From Methanobacteriaceae archaeon (lineage in GTDB: Archaea; Methanobacteriota; Methanobacteria; Methanobacteriales; Methanobacteriaceae), in NCBI GenBank assembly GCA_013403005.1, contig JACBOA010000022.1, forward strand, positions 1 to 32,731: a stretch of DNA of 32,731 nucleotides, written 5' to 3'. Made by a program: the position numbers and the translations under genes. Below the pieces are notes generated by a model. It saw only the letters and a list, made by a program, of their open reading frames with translations, ran no database searches and was not told where the DNA came from. Below, in pieces: positions 17,320 to 26,469 of this stretch (position 1 is the stretch's first letter; each line of letters starts with the position of its first letter).

Positions 17320-18447
17320 TTAATAAGGATCCCATTCCTTGATTTCCGTGTATTGCGGGAAGTCACCATAGGGATATTTCTGGAACAGTTCACCCCATCT
17401 TGTTTTTTTAAAGGCGTTGATCTTCTTTTTACCAACAGTAGGGTACCATAAATGATCGTGGTAGAATTCTGATGCGAATATGAAGCTCTTGAAGACGGGG
17501 GAATTGAACAAAGCATTGTGGATGATGGGTGTTTTCATGGTTTTTTTCCGGATGATCTGATCCCAGCGTATCACCGGACTTTTGGTAGTCTGGAAGTTAA
17601 AGTTAAGGTTCTTTATCTCTGCATCATCCATTCCCATGATCTCTATCTGGTCAGTGTCCCCCATTCCCAATCCACGATCGTGGGCTATTTTAATGTAGTC
17701 TATTTCTAAGGGTTCGAATCCCATAACCTTAGCAGCAAGGGCGTCGATTGCCACCTGATCACTGCTAGCAAGTATTACTTCACCGTAAAATGGTTCCATG
17801 GTTCTTGGTCCAGCTCCGTTCCCACATACACATCCGTCCATAACTGCGAAGACACCATCGTGGATTTCCTTCTGGATGGCCAGTAGATCCACCAGTACTT
17901 CGTGTATCATTTTATGGGCGTGATGTCGGTACTTGGGGATGAGCCCTCCGAATGCGTTTTTCATGGCACCTGTGGTTTGGGTGTGGCCGTGGGTTTTTAC
18001 TGTGGGGAAGTGGATTACATTGGAGTCTTTGAAGATTTCCGGAATTAACACTCCTCCGAAGAGTTCATCCATGGCCAGCATTTCTGCCCGGGGCTTGTAC
18101 TCAATCCATTCTACATCGGTGAGGGGCTGGAATGTGACACCCTGCTTATCAAGTAGAGGTAGCCATTTGTTGTAGTAAGCACCCTTCCAGGGATGGGTTA
18201 CCACGGTCTGGTTTTCCACTGCCAGTAAATTGGAGTAATTATCAGCTTTGAGGGTTTCCAGAACACCTTCCAGTTGCCAGGGTGGTGTGGAACAGGCAGG
18301 ATAGAAGAGTGTCCAGGACAAGTTCAGTTTAAGGATGTTTAATTTATCCCTTTTGAGGGTCTGATGGTAATCTGCCAGGTGCATTAGATCCTGGTAATCT
18401 TTAGTAACGGTTTCTGGTGAGGTTTTTTTAATTGCAACTTTTGACAT
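17320..18447 (-). CDS. DUF362 family protein
   Basis: A 375-residue DUF362 (COG2006-like) protein. Recognisable segments are HFPTVKTHGHTQTTGAMKN (about 165-183), GLIPKYRHHAHK and VMDGCVCGNGAGPR (about 218-232). Many relatives carry a C-terminal 2[4Fe-4S] ferredoxin domain; this one does not. The biochemical function of the family is not settled. I prefer ATG 18447 over a TTG at 18462 because GGGTG precedes it. The gene follows the flippase-like gene by 54 bp and is likely co-transcribed with it. Confidence 0.85.
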   Translation of the reverse strand: MSKVAIKKTSPETVTKDYQDLMHLADYHQTLKRDKLNILKLNLSWTLFYPACSTPPWQLEGVLETLKADNYSNLLAVENQTVVTHPWKGAYYNKWLPLLDKQGVTFQPLTDVEWIEYKPRAEMLAMDELFGGVLIPEIFKDSNVIHFPTVKTHGHTQTTGAMKNAFGGLIPKYRHHAHKMIHEVLVDLLAIQKEIHDGVFAVMDGCVCGNGAGPRTMEPFYGEVILASSDQVAIDALAAKVMGFEPLEIDYIKIAHDRGLGMGDTDQIEIMGMDDAEIKNLNFNFQTTKSPVIRWDQIIRKKTMKTPIIHNALFNSPVFKSFIFASEFYHDHLWYPTVGKKKINAFKKTRWGELFQKYPYGDFPQYTEIKEWDPY

Positions 18448-18501
18448 TTTAGTTACACCCAAATTATTTATTTCTTATAATTTATGGTTGTACATTCAAC
18501 T

Positions 18502-19425
18502 TTAACTCTTGATAATCTTTCTTTTGAACACTAAATAGACAACTAACCCCAATATCACTCCGTACCACAGAGTTCCCAGTCGGATGATCAGGGCCACTCC
18601 CACTGACACCGTACTGGTGAGTCCGAAAAACTGTAATAATCCTGATATGGTAGCTTCTGCTACTCCCAGACCTCCAGGTATCATGCTCACTGCACCTACC
18701 AGGGAGGAAAAGCTGAATACGAAGGTGGAAACAGTTAAGGTCAGGTACTGGCTGAATCCCAAAACAACCATGAAAAGTCCTAAACACTCACAAAACCAAG
18801 CTGCTACAGCCAGGATGGTAGTTACCAGGAGAGTTTTAGGTGCCATGGTTTCTTCAAAGGTCTGGTGCATATTTTTTACATCAGAAGAGTATTTCCCGGC
18901 CCGTTTTTCCATGAAGAAAATTAATTTTTCTGAGATGAAATTCGATTTTACCACCAAAAAGAAGGCAAGAAAGACCAGGAATATGATGAGGAGTAAGTAG
19001 GATCCTTTCTCATAATAAAAAATACCAGTTAATGAAAGGATTATAAGGGCTAAAAGGTCTGTTACCCTGTCTACGATTACAACAGGTATGGTCTTGGCTA
19101 GTTTTTCCCCGTTTATTTCTTTAATAAGCCATCCCTTCCATATTTCCCCCATCTTTGCCGGGGTGATGATCATGGAAAGACCACTGAAGAATACAAAGAG
19201 GTTGTCCCGGGATTCCAGGTGCACCCCCACACTCTGAAGGAAATAGTTCCATTTAATGTAGCGGATGAAGTAGCCCAAAGTGGTTAATACCAGTAGAAGG
19301 ATGAGGTACAACCACTGGAAGCTTTCAAAAGCCTGGATGAGTTTATCAATATCTGCATATATGCACATGATAAGGTAAACTGCCACTGCCAGGAGAAGGG
19401 TTAACCATATCTTGCTTTTCGCCAT
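18502..19425 (-). CDS. Flippase-like / lysylphosphatidylglycerol synthase TM-region protein
   Basis: An integral membrane protein of 307 residues with about seven to eight helices. It fits the UPF0104 family (LPG synthetase transmembrane region, AglD-related). Family marks include MSMIITPAKMGEIWKGWLI at about 73-91 (inner loop with conserved Lys/Gly), VDRVTDL (about 118-124) and the late helix segment MIPGGLGVAEATISGLL. No aminoacyl-transferase domain is attached, so a role in lipid-linked sugar transfer or flipping is more plausible than lysyl-lipid synthesis. It lies between a PHP gene and the DUF362 gene on the same strand. Confidence 0.82.
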   Translation of the reverse strand: MAKSKIWLTLLLAVAVYLIMCIYADIDKLIQAFESFQWLYLILLLVLTTLGYFIRYIKWNYFLQSVGVHLESRDNLFVFFSGLSMIITPAKMGEIWKGWLIKEINGEKLAKTIPVVIVDRVTDLLALIILSLTGIFYYEKGSYLLLIIFLVFLAFFLVVKSNFISEKLIFFMEKRAGKYSSDVKNMHQTFEETMAPKTLLVTTILAVAAWFCECLGLFMVVLGFSQYLTLTVSTFVFSFSSLVGAVSMIPGGLGVAEATISGLLQFFGLTSTVSVGVALIIRLGTLWYGVILGLVVYLVFKRKIIKS

Positions 19426-19532
19426 ATTATCTAACCTTTACCTTAAATCTCGACACAATCCTTAACTTTACTTTAACTTCAGTATCATCTAATTTTAAAC
19501 TTAATTCGGCATATTTATCCCAAACTATACCT

Positions 19533-19720
19533 TACTTGGTATTATTACCCCCATTCTGGTATCATAACTTTAGTTTGGTATCTATTCCTCTTCTGGTATT
19601 ATGACTTTAGCTTGATATTATTACCTCTTCTGGGTTTGTTGTTATTACCTCTTCTGGTATTATGACCTATTTGGTATTATTATCTTTCTGGAATTATGAC
19701 TTTACTTTGGTATTATTATC
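19533..19720. repeat. Degenerate tandem repeats, about 36-37 bp period
   Basis: A run of imperfect units around ttggtattattacctcttct and tggtattatgactttag repeats about five times between 19533 and 19720, right up to the PHP stop codon. The period is 36-37 bp, with one unit enlarged to about 59 bp by an internal duplication. It fills the spacer between two same-strand genes. Each unit contains a GGTA-4-TACC mini-dyad or a relic of it. Confidence 0.7.
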
Positions 19721-20455
19721 TTACCTAAGCTTTCTCCAGGTTTTCAACAACTTGGTAAATCCATGATTAATGAATGAAGACTTCACTCCGAATACTGTGT
19801 ACTGATTGTTGAGGATTACTTGGCGGAGGTTTACGTTTTCTAGGTCTATTTTTCCAATTTCAGAGTCTGATTTTCTCTGTTTATTTCTTAAATCCGATTT
19901 ATCCATATTATGGTTCCCTATTTCTATGCCTGCTTTTCCTAATTCATTAGCAAAATGCGCATCACTACCCGCAATGCAACCCAGATCATATTTGGATGCG
20001 AATTCCAATGCATCCCGGTTGAATTGTGATTTCACACATCTGGAATTAAAGACTTCAATTTTGTGTATGAGTTTAAGGTGTTCCTTTTGTGGAGTGAAGG
20101 ATTCCTTCCTTATCACATCAAAGGGGTGAGGTATCACTACCATACCATCCTGGTCCCTTATTTCCTCCATCACATCCACTGGTTCCCTGGATTTTATCTC
20201 CTCATTTAAGAAAAGTCCAATGATCTCCCCCTGGGTGGTGCTAACTTCTGAACCTACAATGACCTTAAATTCATTTTTTAGTGTTTTAAGTTCTGTTTCA
20301 AGGCATTTAATAGTTTTAAGACCACCTTTGATGGTGTTGTGGTCGGTGACTGCCACTCCACCTAGTCCCTTTTTAAGAGAGGTTTTTATTATGGTTCTGG
20401 GGCTCATGTAGCCATCTGCAGAGTACTGTGAATGAGTGTGAAGATCAATAAGCAT
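19721..20455 (-). CDS. PHP-domain metal-dependent phosphoesterase
   Basis: A 244-residue stand-alone PHP hydrolase. The metal-binding motifs are present in order: DLHTHSQYSADG (4-15), TDHNT (37-41), VGSEVST (67-73), IPHPFD (108-113) and AGSDAHF (about 160-166). Family members hydrolyse phosphate esters of nucleotides or sugars; the substrate cannot be assigned. It lies between the prenyltransferase upstream and the flippase-like gene downstream, all minus strand. The spacer to the latter is occupied by a repeat array, so co-transcription is possible but unproven. Confidence 0.88.
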   Translation of the reverse strand: MLIDLHTHSQYSADGYMSPRTIIKTSLKKGLGGVAVTDHNTIKGGLKTIKCLETELKTLKNEFKVIVGSEVSTTQGEIIGLFLNEEIKSREPVDVMEEIRDQDGMVVIPHPFDVIRKESFTPQKEHLKLIHKIEVFNSRCVKSQFNRDALEFASKYDLGCIAGSDAHFANELGKAGIEIGNHNMDKSDLRNKQRKSDSEIGKIDLENVNLRQVILNNQYTVFGVKSSFINHGFTKLLKTWRKLR

Positions 20456-20682
20456 TTAAAATCATTTCCGTGAATTTTGATTTTATTTTCACTTTTATTC
20501 TAATATTCATCATCAGTTTATTCAAATGCATCTTATGAGTTATTTAATGAGTGTTTAATGAGTTATTTTCCAAGTTCTATTATTCACCTTCTAATTGCTT
20601 AATCCAATTCGTATCCTATTAGACTTTTTTCTCCTAAACATCTTAATCTCTATTTTAAATCCATTATAAGAATTTTATAAAT

Positions 20683-21606
20683 TTATTCCCATATTCCAAT
20701 TATCTTGGGACCGTATACTACTATGAAGACGATGATGGCCCAGAAGACTAGACTTAAGACCATTCCCTGGTCTTTGAAGATGAGTTCTGGTTCTCCGCCC
20801 AGGTTCTTACTGTGGATTAGGAGGAGGTATCTGAAAAGTCCGTAGAAGGCGAAGGGTATGGTTAGCATCAGGTAGATGTTTCCCACGAAGAAGGTGTAAA
20901 GAGAATAGGACATGATGAGGGTGCTGGTGGTGATGGTGATCATCTGCTCCAGCATGGAGGTGGTGTAGCCTTCCATTATTTTCCGATGGTTTTTTGCTTC
21001 ATCTTTCAGGAGGATGAGTTCGTGCCGGCGTTTACCAAGGGCTAAAAAAAGCGCCAGTAGGAATGCGCAGATAATGAGCCAAGGTGATACGAAAACACCT
21101 ATGGCCAGTGCCCCTGCCATAGCTCTTATAACGAATCCTGAGGATATAACCAGTATATCCACGATTATGATGTTCTTAAGATAGAAAGAATAAAAAAGCA
21201 TCAAAATTATGAAGGCCAGGGAAATACCTAGGAAAGAAATGTTAAGGAAGTAGGCAACGGTGAAGGCCACTATCCAAAAGATGATGACAAAAAACACGGC
21301 ATGAGTTACTTTCAACTTACCAGAGGGTATGGGACGGTTGCGCTTTTTAGGATGCTTACGGTCCTTTTCTGCGTCGATGATATCATTGATGAGGTAGATG
21401 GAACCTGAAAGGAGGCAGAAAATGAGAAATGCAACCACCGAATCAATAAAAAGGTTGAGGTTCAGGAGGTTGCCTGAGAATAGAATCCCAATAAAGAGTA
21501 CCAGGTTTTTGTACCATTGTTTGGGGCGCATGGATATGAATAACTCTTTTATGATTTCAAACACCTCTAAAAAAGGATTTGTATTTTTAGTGAACAATGA
21601 GTTCAT
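20683..21606 (-). CDS. UbiA-family prenyltransferase (DPPR-synthase-like)
   Basis: A polytopic membrane enzyme of 307 residues that transfers a group to or from a polyprenyl phosphate. It contains MRPKQWYKN (26-34), the first Asp-rich motif NDIIDAEKD (74-82) followed by RKHPKKRNRPIPSGKL, and a second conserved loop GKRRHELILLKDEA. This arrangement resembles decaprenyl-phosphate phosphoribosyltransferases more than quinone or lipid-forming UbiA enzymes. That suggests making a polyprenyl-phosphate-linked pentose donor for surface polymers, but this is inference. No strong ribosome site precedes ATG 21606; ATG 21531 (MRPKQW) is an alternative start. Confidence 0.85.
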   Translation of the reverse strand: MNSLFTKNTNPFLEVFEIIKELFISMRPKQWYKNLVLFIGILFSGNLLNLNLFIDSVVAFLIFCLLSGSIYLINDIIDAEKDRKHPKKRNRPIPSGKLKVTHAVFFVIIFWIVAFTVAYFLNISFLGISLAFIILMLFYSFYLKNIIIVDILVISSGFVIRAMAGALAIGVFVSPWLIICAFLLALFLALGKRRHELILLKDEAKNHRKIMEGYTTSMLEQMITITTSTLIMSYSLYTFFVGNIYLMLTIPFAFYGLFRYLLLIHSKNLGGEPELIFKDQGMVLSLVFWAIIVFIVVYGPKIIGIWE

Positions 21607-21768
21607 ATTTTATTAGGGCAACTAATTCATTTAATTAATTCATATTTAGGTTATAATTAATTAAAGGTATGAATTTAGATTCATATTATTTTTCTAGTTT
21701 ATGATTTTATTATTGAAGCTTTATTTTTTATAAGTTTCAATGAAAAATTTCAAAAATAAGCATTTTAG

Positions 21769-21775
21769 AAAAAAA
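21769..21775 (-). terminator. Oligo-T tract after the first surface-protein gene
   Basis: T7 on the minus strand about 43 bp past the stop codon of the gene at 21818, as expected for an archaeal transcript end. Confidence 0.45.
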
Positions 21776-21817
21776 TAATAAAAGAAAGTGAGAAGGAAGT
21801 GGGAAGGTTTCCTCCAC

Positions 21818-23611
21818 TTATATTTTTTTGTGTGCTGATATGAGTCCGCCCAGTACCATAAATATGGCCAGGATTACACCTACTGGTGGTAGTCCTGTGC
21901 TTTGCATGCCCACGGTTTTTGAACTCACTGCCCTTTTAGCTTGAACCTCAGAGGATGCTGCTTGAACCTCTAAGGGTGCTGGTTGAGCATTTACTGATAG
22001 TGACTGTGTTTCTTGGTTTAAGGTGGGGTCGTAGGTAGTGGTTGACAGTTGTGGGTTGATGAGGAAGTTTCCAGCACGTAAAAATCGCAGGTTTAGGATT
22101 AGAGTGGGGTCTCCCACAGGTACAGTTCCTAAATTCCAGGTCAGGGTTCTGGTATCACGATCATAGGTCCACTGGTTGCCTATATCATCGTTGGCTCCTG
22201 CAAACTCCATACCATCGGGTAAGGTGTAGGTCATCACCACATTTTCTGCAGCGTCCGGTCCATTGTTACCCACTTTAAGAGTGTAGGTCACAACTTCACC
22301 AGCCACAGGATTGGTCTTACTCGGTGTAACTGTGAGGTAGAGACTGGATTTGGGATTTATGGTCACATCCTTGCTTACTGTCTGAGAATCTGTGGTTCCG
22401 TTTACTTTAGCCACACCCGCAGTTTCATCAGCAGTTAAAGTAGCCGTGGCCACACCATTAAGAGTGGTTTTGTCAATGATTTTACTTCCAATGCTTCCCT
22501 TATCTGTCTGGAACCTAACCGGAGTAAGATCCGGAATATGCCCCACTACAGGATTAAACGGAGTAACTGCAGTTCCGTCAAAGAGGTTGTTGAAACTCAC
22601 TGTCACCAGACTGGTAGCACCATTGTTAATAGGATTAGGAGCAGCATCGATGGTCATGTAAAGCCAAACAGTAGGAGCCGGTGCTCCTGAAAGCAGATCT
22701 GAGAAGACTGGCTGGTTTAAACCCCACCAATTCTTTTCCAAGTCATTGACACCATAAATAGCACGTACAGCGTTCCCTAAACCACTACTAGCAGTGTTGC
22801 CCGAGATACGGCAGAAATTAGCAGTCAGGCTTCCATGGTCATTATATATAGCTCCTCCATTGTATGCAGTGTTACTTAAGAAGGGAGACTGGTTGATGAT
22901 GGATGTAAACATATTGTTGTAGATGCCTCCACCAGCACTGGCACTGTTACTGATGAAAGTGGAACCATCAATAGTCAACGTATTCAAATTGTAGACACCA
23001 CCACCATTACCATTCGCGGTGTTTCCACTAACCGTACACTGAGACATACTAAACGTATCCCAATTGTAGACACCACCACCATTACCATTCGCGGTGTTTC
23101 CACTAACCGTACACTGAGTCATAGTCAAATTACCCCGATTGTAGACACCACCACCATTAGCATTCGCGGTGTTTCCACTAATTGTACACTGAAACATAGT
23201 TAACGTACCATCATTGTAGACACCACCACCTGCAGCAAAGTATCCTTTTTGAATGGTGAAGTTGGTCAGGTTCACGGTTCCGGATAGGATGGTTAGTGGT
23301 CTTCCGTTGTTGGTTCCGTCGATTATGGTGCCTGTTTGGCTTTGACCGATGAGGTTTACGTTCTTGTTAATTGTTACGTGTTCCTGGTAGGTTCCATCAG
23401 CCACGTGAACTGTTCCACCGTCATCTACGGCGTTGGTTCCGTTTTGTATGGTGGCCTTGGCAGTGGCAGGTGTTAAACCATCATTATCATTATTTCCCGT
23501 GGCATTGTTAACGTAGATGGTGTTTGCAGCAGTAACTGTAGAAATAGTAGCAGATAAAACAAATAGCAGACCTAGAAGAAGGACAATTTGGTGTATTTTT
23601 TTTGTTTTCAA
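21818..23611 (-). CDS. Adhesin-like surface protein 1 (beta-helix, Ig-like, DUF11, C-terminal anchor)
   Basis: A 597-residue secreted surface protein. Residues 1-28 are a signal peptide. About 35-300 form a right-handed parallel beta-helix built of Pmp-like repeats (GNTAN-NGGGVYN), including a stretch of almost identical 25-residue repeats. The helix is capped by NWWGLNQP. An Ig-like domain follows (about 310-415, GHIPDLTPVRF), then a DUF11 domain (about 418-540, NPVAGEVVTYTLKV). The C-terminus has KTVGMQSTGLPPVG, a membrane helix and a basic tail, as in the other two surface proteins here. Start is TTG at 23611 with a strong GGGAGGTGA. Probably an adhesin or cell-wall decoration; the binding partner is unknown. 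Confidence 0.88.
   Translation of the reverse strand: MKTKKIHQIVLLLGLLFVLSATISTVTAANTIYVNNATGNNDNDGLTPATAKATIQNGTNAVDDGGTVHVADGTYQEHVTINKNVNLIGQSQTGTIIDGTNNGRPLTILSGTVNLTNFTIQKGYFAAGGGVYNDGTLTMFQCTISGNTANANGGGVYNRGNLTMTQCTVSGNTANGNGGGVYNWDTFSMSQCTVSGNTANGNGGGVYNLNTLTIDGSTFISNSASAGGGIYNNMFTSIINQSPFLSNTAYNGGAIYNDHGSLTANFCRISGNTASSGLGNAVRAIYGVNDLEKNWWGLNQPVFSDLLSGAPAPTVWLYMTIDAAPNPINNGATSLVTVSFNNLFDGTAVTPFNPVVGHIPDLTPVRFQTDKGSIGSKIIDKTTLNGVATATLTADETAGVAKVNGTTDSQTVSKDVTINPKSSLYLTVTPSKTNPVAGEVVTYTLKVGNNGPDAAENVVMTYTLPDGMEFAGANDDIGNQWTYDRDTRTLTWNLGTVPVGDPTLILNLRFLRAGNFLINPQLSTTTYDPTLNQETQSLSVNAQPAPLEVQAASSEVQAKRAVSSKTVGMQSTGLPPVGVILAIFMVLGGLISAHKKI
22991..23215 (-). repeat. Three near-identical 75-bp intragenic repeats
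   Basis: Within surface protein 1, units of 75 bp (25 codons) begin at 22991, 23066 and 23141 and differ at few bases; a partial fourth begins at 23216. Each encodes QCTVSGNTANGNGGGVYN plus a seven-residue variable part, one turn-set of the beta-helix. Confidence 0.9.
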
Positions 23612-24144
23612 ACTTTTTTCACCTCCCGTTATAGTTGATAATCCCCTAAATACAGTTGGGAAAATTCTATTAGGAGGCGAAATCTAAGAATTTCGGTAAT
23701 TTAGAATTATACCCCCTATTTTTAATTTGTGGTTGTATTTATTAATCTACTTTTCGATAAAACGAGAAAAATAGTAAAATATAGGGTAATAGTAGTATTT
23801 GCATCCTGTTATTAAATGAGTTTTTTTATCTGAAGATTTGTTTACTTAGAGAAAGGATAAGGGAAACTTAATAAACAGAGAATATCTTTCTGAATTATTA
23901 CCTTTAAAAATATATTAATACCAATATCAATTCAATTCTCAATGAAATTACGAAAATCAGTTTTATTAGTAAAGTGCTGTTTAAATGGGCTAAAATAAAT
24001 TAAGGCTATTTTCAAAAAATAGAGTTCTTGATTGGGTAAACCAGTGAAAAATTTATCGGAAATTCATCTGGAAATTAAAAAGAAATATAGACTTTATTAG
24101 TTTTATTAAAAAAATGGGGAAAAAGAGGATTAAAAATCCCCATA
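23612..24144. other. Spacer between surface-protein genes 1 and 2
   Basis: AT-rich, 533 bp, no supported gene. The minus-strand TATA candidate for gene 1 is the GGTATAATT stretch near 23704-23712, giving a fairly long leader of roughly 65-70 nt. The right end contains the T7 terminator of gene 2. Confidence 0.45.
24108..24114 (-). terminator. Oligo-T tract after surface-protein gene 2
   Basis: T7 on the minus strand about 30 bp beyond the stop codon at 24145, preceded by a C/T-rich stretch. Confidence 0.5.
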
Positions 24145-26121
24145 TTATTTTCTAAATGCACTGATTAGTCCACCCATGACCATGATTATGGCTAGGAAGA
24201 TTTCAACTAGTGTAACTCCTGTGTTTTGCATTCCAACTGTTTTAGCACTGGCTGTATAGGAACCTGAAACCGCATTTACTTTAATACTGGTGCTTAAAAT
24301 CTGGTCATCGGCACCTGCAGTCACCATAGCAATTCCAGTTTGAGTGGCTCTTAAAATTGCACTGGCTACACCGTTAAAAGTATATTTCACCACGCTGCTG
24401 CTGCCAAGTTCACCCAGGGTGGTGGTGAAGGTTACTGGTGTGTTGTCAGGTATGTGCCCAGTATTAGGATCCAGTACGGTTACGGTGTTTCCATTGTATA
24501 GGTAGTTGAAGCTGGCAGTGAGGGGTACCTGATCTCCCTTCTTAACGTTCAGACTGGCAGCATTGAAGTTCATATATAACCAGGGAGTGTAGGTTACTTC
24601 CCCTAAGATAAGGGTGTTGAAGTCAGGATTATTAGAACCCCACCAGTTATACCGGGCGTCAACCGTCCCATACTGATTATATACCATGCTATTGGAATTG
24701 GCAACAATCCGGTTGAAATTAGCAGTCACTTTCCCATTGGCGTCGTTGAAAATTATTCCATTATGGGTCTTATCATTAAGGATGTTTTGCTGGAGGAGAG
24801 AGCCGATTATAGATAAAGTACCCATTGTATTTTTAATTATTCCATCGGAAAAGGCAGTGTTACCCGTGATAATACAGTTAGTAATGGTTAAAGCACCAGC
24901 ATCTTCCCCGTCACCAACATTATTGATTGCACCAGTCTCTGCGGCGGTGTTTTGATCTACTAGAGTGTTGGCGATACTCATTTTAGCAGTGTTTAAAATT
25001 GCTCCAGCTTCATTTGCGAAGTTTTTTTGGATAATACTGTTGTCAATATTCATAGAAGCCTCACCATGATTTCGGATTGCCCCGCCAGTATCCGCATAAT
25101 TATCAGCAATACTAGTGTTTTTGATTTCCACATTACCTCCGTTGAATATTCCGCCAGCAAAGGAAGCTGCATAGTTTCCTTCAATTATACTGTTGGTGAT
25201 GATCATATCACCCTCATGATTGTAGATCCCACCACCCTCGGCATCGCCAAAATCCTCCTCAGGTTCTTGGATAGTGTTTTTTTGGATTTTACAATTAGTT
25301 ATGGTTATGGTACCTTCCCTGATACAGATCCCTGCACCTGCACCTGCCATAATAGGTTTGATGATGTTTTCCCGGATAATACTGTTAGTAATGGTTAAAA
25401 TACCTGCGTTGCTACAGATTCCACCACCCAATCCTTCATCAAACAGGGTGATGGTGTTTCCCTGAATGATACTGCTGTTGATGGTTAGATCACCTGAGTT
25501 GTAGATTCCTGCCCCCTCTGCCCTATCATCTCCGTATATTTCATCCCCGGTGAGGTTGTTGTTCTGGATGATGGAGTTAGTGATGTTTAGAGTGCCTTCA
25601 TTGTAGATTCCTCCACCGTATTGTGTTGCGGTGTTGTTGTGGATGTTACAATTATTGATTGTTAAATCACCCTGATTATTGATTGCCGCCCCGTTACCGG
25701 TTACATAACCGCCGGTTAGGGTTAAATCCTGTAGAATCAGAGTAATTGCTGGGTTTACAGTGAAAATTTGGTAAATGTTTGTTCCGTTTATTACAGTTGC
25801 TTCTTGGCTTTGACCGTTAAGGGTCATGTTCCGGTTTATGATGATCTGGGTGTTACCAGTTCCAGAGTACTGTCCGTTGGCAATGTTTACCACACCGTTT
25901 TCATTAACACTAGCTGTAGCGTTTTTAATTGTTTTTTTAGCATTTTCCCAGGTGTAACCATCAAAGTCATCGTTTCCTCCAGTGTCATTAACATAGATGA
26001 TGTCACCTGGAGCAGCTGAAACCGTGCCCACAGCCATTGAAAAGCTCAATCCTAAAATTAAACAGATAATTGGTAACAAGGTTTTATTTGAATTGAATAA
26101 GTTGCTTAATCTTTTTATCAA
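24145..26121 (-). CDS. Adhesin-like surface protein 2 (beta-helix, Ig-like, C-terminal anchor)
   Basis: A 658-residue secreted protein. Residues 1-36 form a signal peptide with a long basic front. About 40-490 are irregular parallel beta-helix repeats of the form LTITNCIITGNTA and GGGIYN. NWWGSNNP marks the end of the helix, followed by an Ig-like domain (about 515-625) with GHIPDNTPVTFTTTLGELGS. The tail KTVGMQNTGVTLVE plus membrane helix plus FRK ends the chain. The tail's Pro and Gly of the other two proteins are replaced here (GVTLVE). Start is TTG at 26121 with GGGGG upstream. The DUF11 domain of protein 1 is absent. Confidence 0.87.
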   Translation of the reverse strand: MIKRLSNLFNSNKTLLPIICLILGLSFSMAVGTVSAAPGDIIYVNDTGGNDDFDGYTWENAKKTIKNATASVNENGVVNIANGQYSGTGNTQIIINRNMTLNGQSQEATVINGTNIYQIFTVNPAITLILQDLTLTGGYVTGNGAAINNQGDLTINNCNIHNNTATQYGGGIYNEGTLNITNSIIQNNNLTGDEIYGDDRAEGAGIYNSGDLTINSSIIQGNTITLFDEGLGGGICSNAGILTITNSIIRENIIKPIMAGAGAGICIREGTITITNCKIQKNTIQEPEEDFGDAEGGGIYNHEGDMIITNSIIEGNYAASFAGGIFNGGNVEIKNTSIADNYADTGGAIRNHGEASMNIDNSIIQKNFANEAGAILNTAKMSIANTLVDQNTAAETGAINNVGDGEDAGALTITNCIITGNTAFSDGIIKNTMGTLSIIGSLLQQNILNDKTHNGIIFNDANGKVTANFNRIVANSNSMVYNQYGTVDARYNWWGSNNPDFNTLILGEVTYTPWLYMNFNAASLNVKKGDQVPLTASFNYLYNGNTVTVLDPNTGHIPDNTPVTFTTTLGELGSSSVVKYTFNGVASAILRATQTGIAMVTAGADDQILSTSIKVNAVSGSYTASAKTVGMQNTGVTLVEIFLAIIMVMGGLISAFRK

Positions 26122-26469
26122 TCATTTTCCCCCTTTTTTTGTTCCAGTTTTTCCAATATTTTTCAGCAATTTTTCCAAGTATTCCTGTGATTTCTAATAA
26201 ACCCTGGTTCTGTTATTATCTTCCTCTAATATCACAAGTTGTTAAAAACTAGCCCGGTTTTTTGTGCGCAAACTCACTAAGACGATATATTATTGTGACT
26301 TATAATGAGATAAAACTTTAAAACCAAAAAAATAATCAATTATTCTAAAAAAAATCTTCTTTCAGCCATTAACCCCCTATTAAAAAAAAGTAAGAAAAAA
26401 ATGAAATATTTATTATTGCCCCCTAGACCTACCTCAATACGCATATCAAGGTTGAAAATCAAATTTGTT
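26122..26469. other. Spacer between surface-protein gene 2 and the broken HEPN gene
   Basis: AT-rich, with no supported gene. The left half should hold the promoter of surface gene 2. The right half contains T-rich tracts (minus strand) suited to ending the nucleotidyltransferase/HEPN transcript. Confidence 0.45.
26382..26401 (-). terminator. Double oligo-T tract after the HEPN gene
   Basis: On the minus strand two T runs (T7, 26395-26401, and T8, 26382-26389) lie about 70-90 bp past the HEPN stop codon. Confidence 0.45.
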
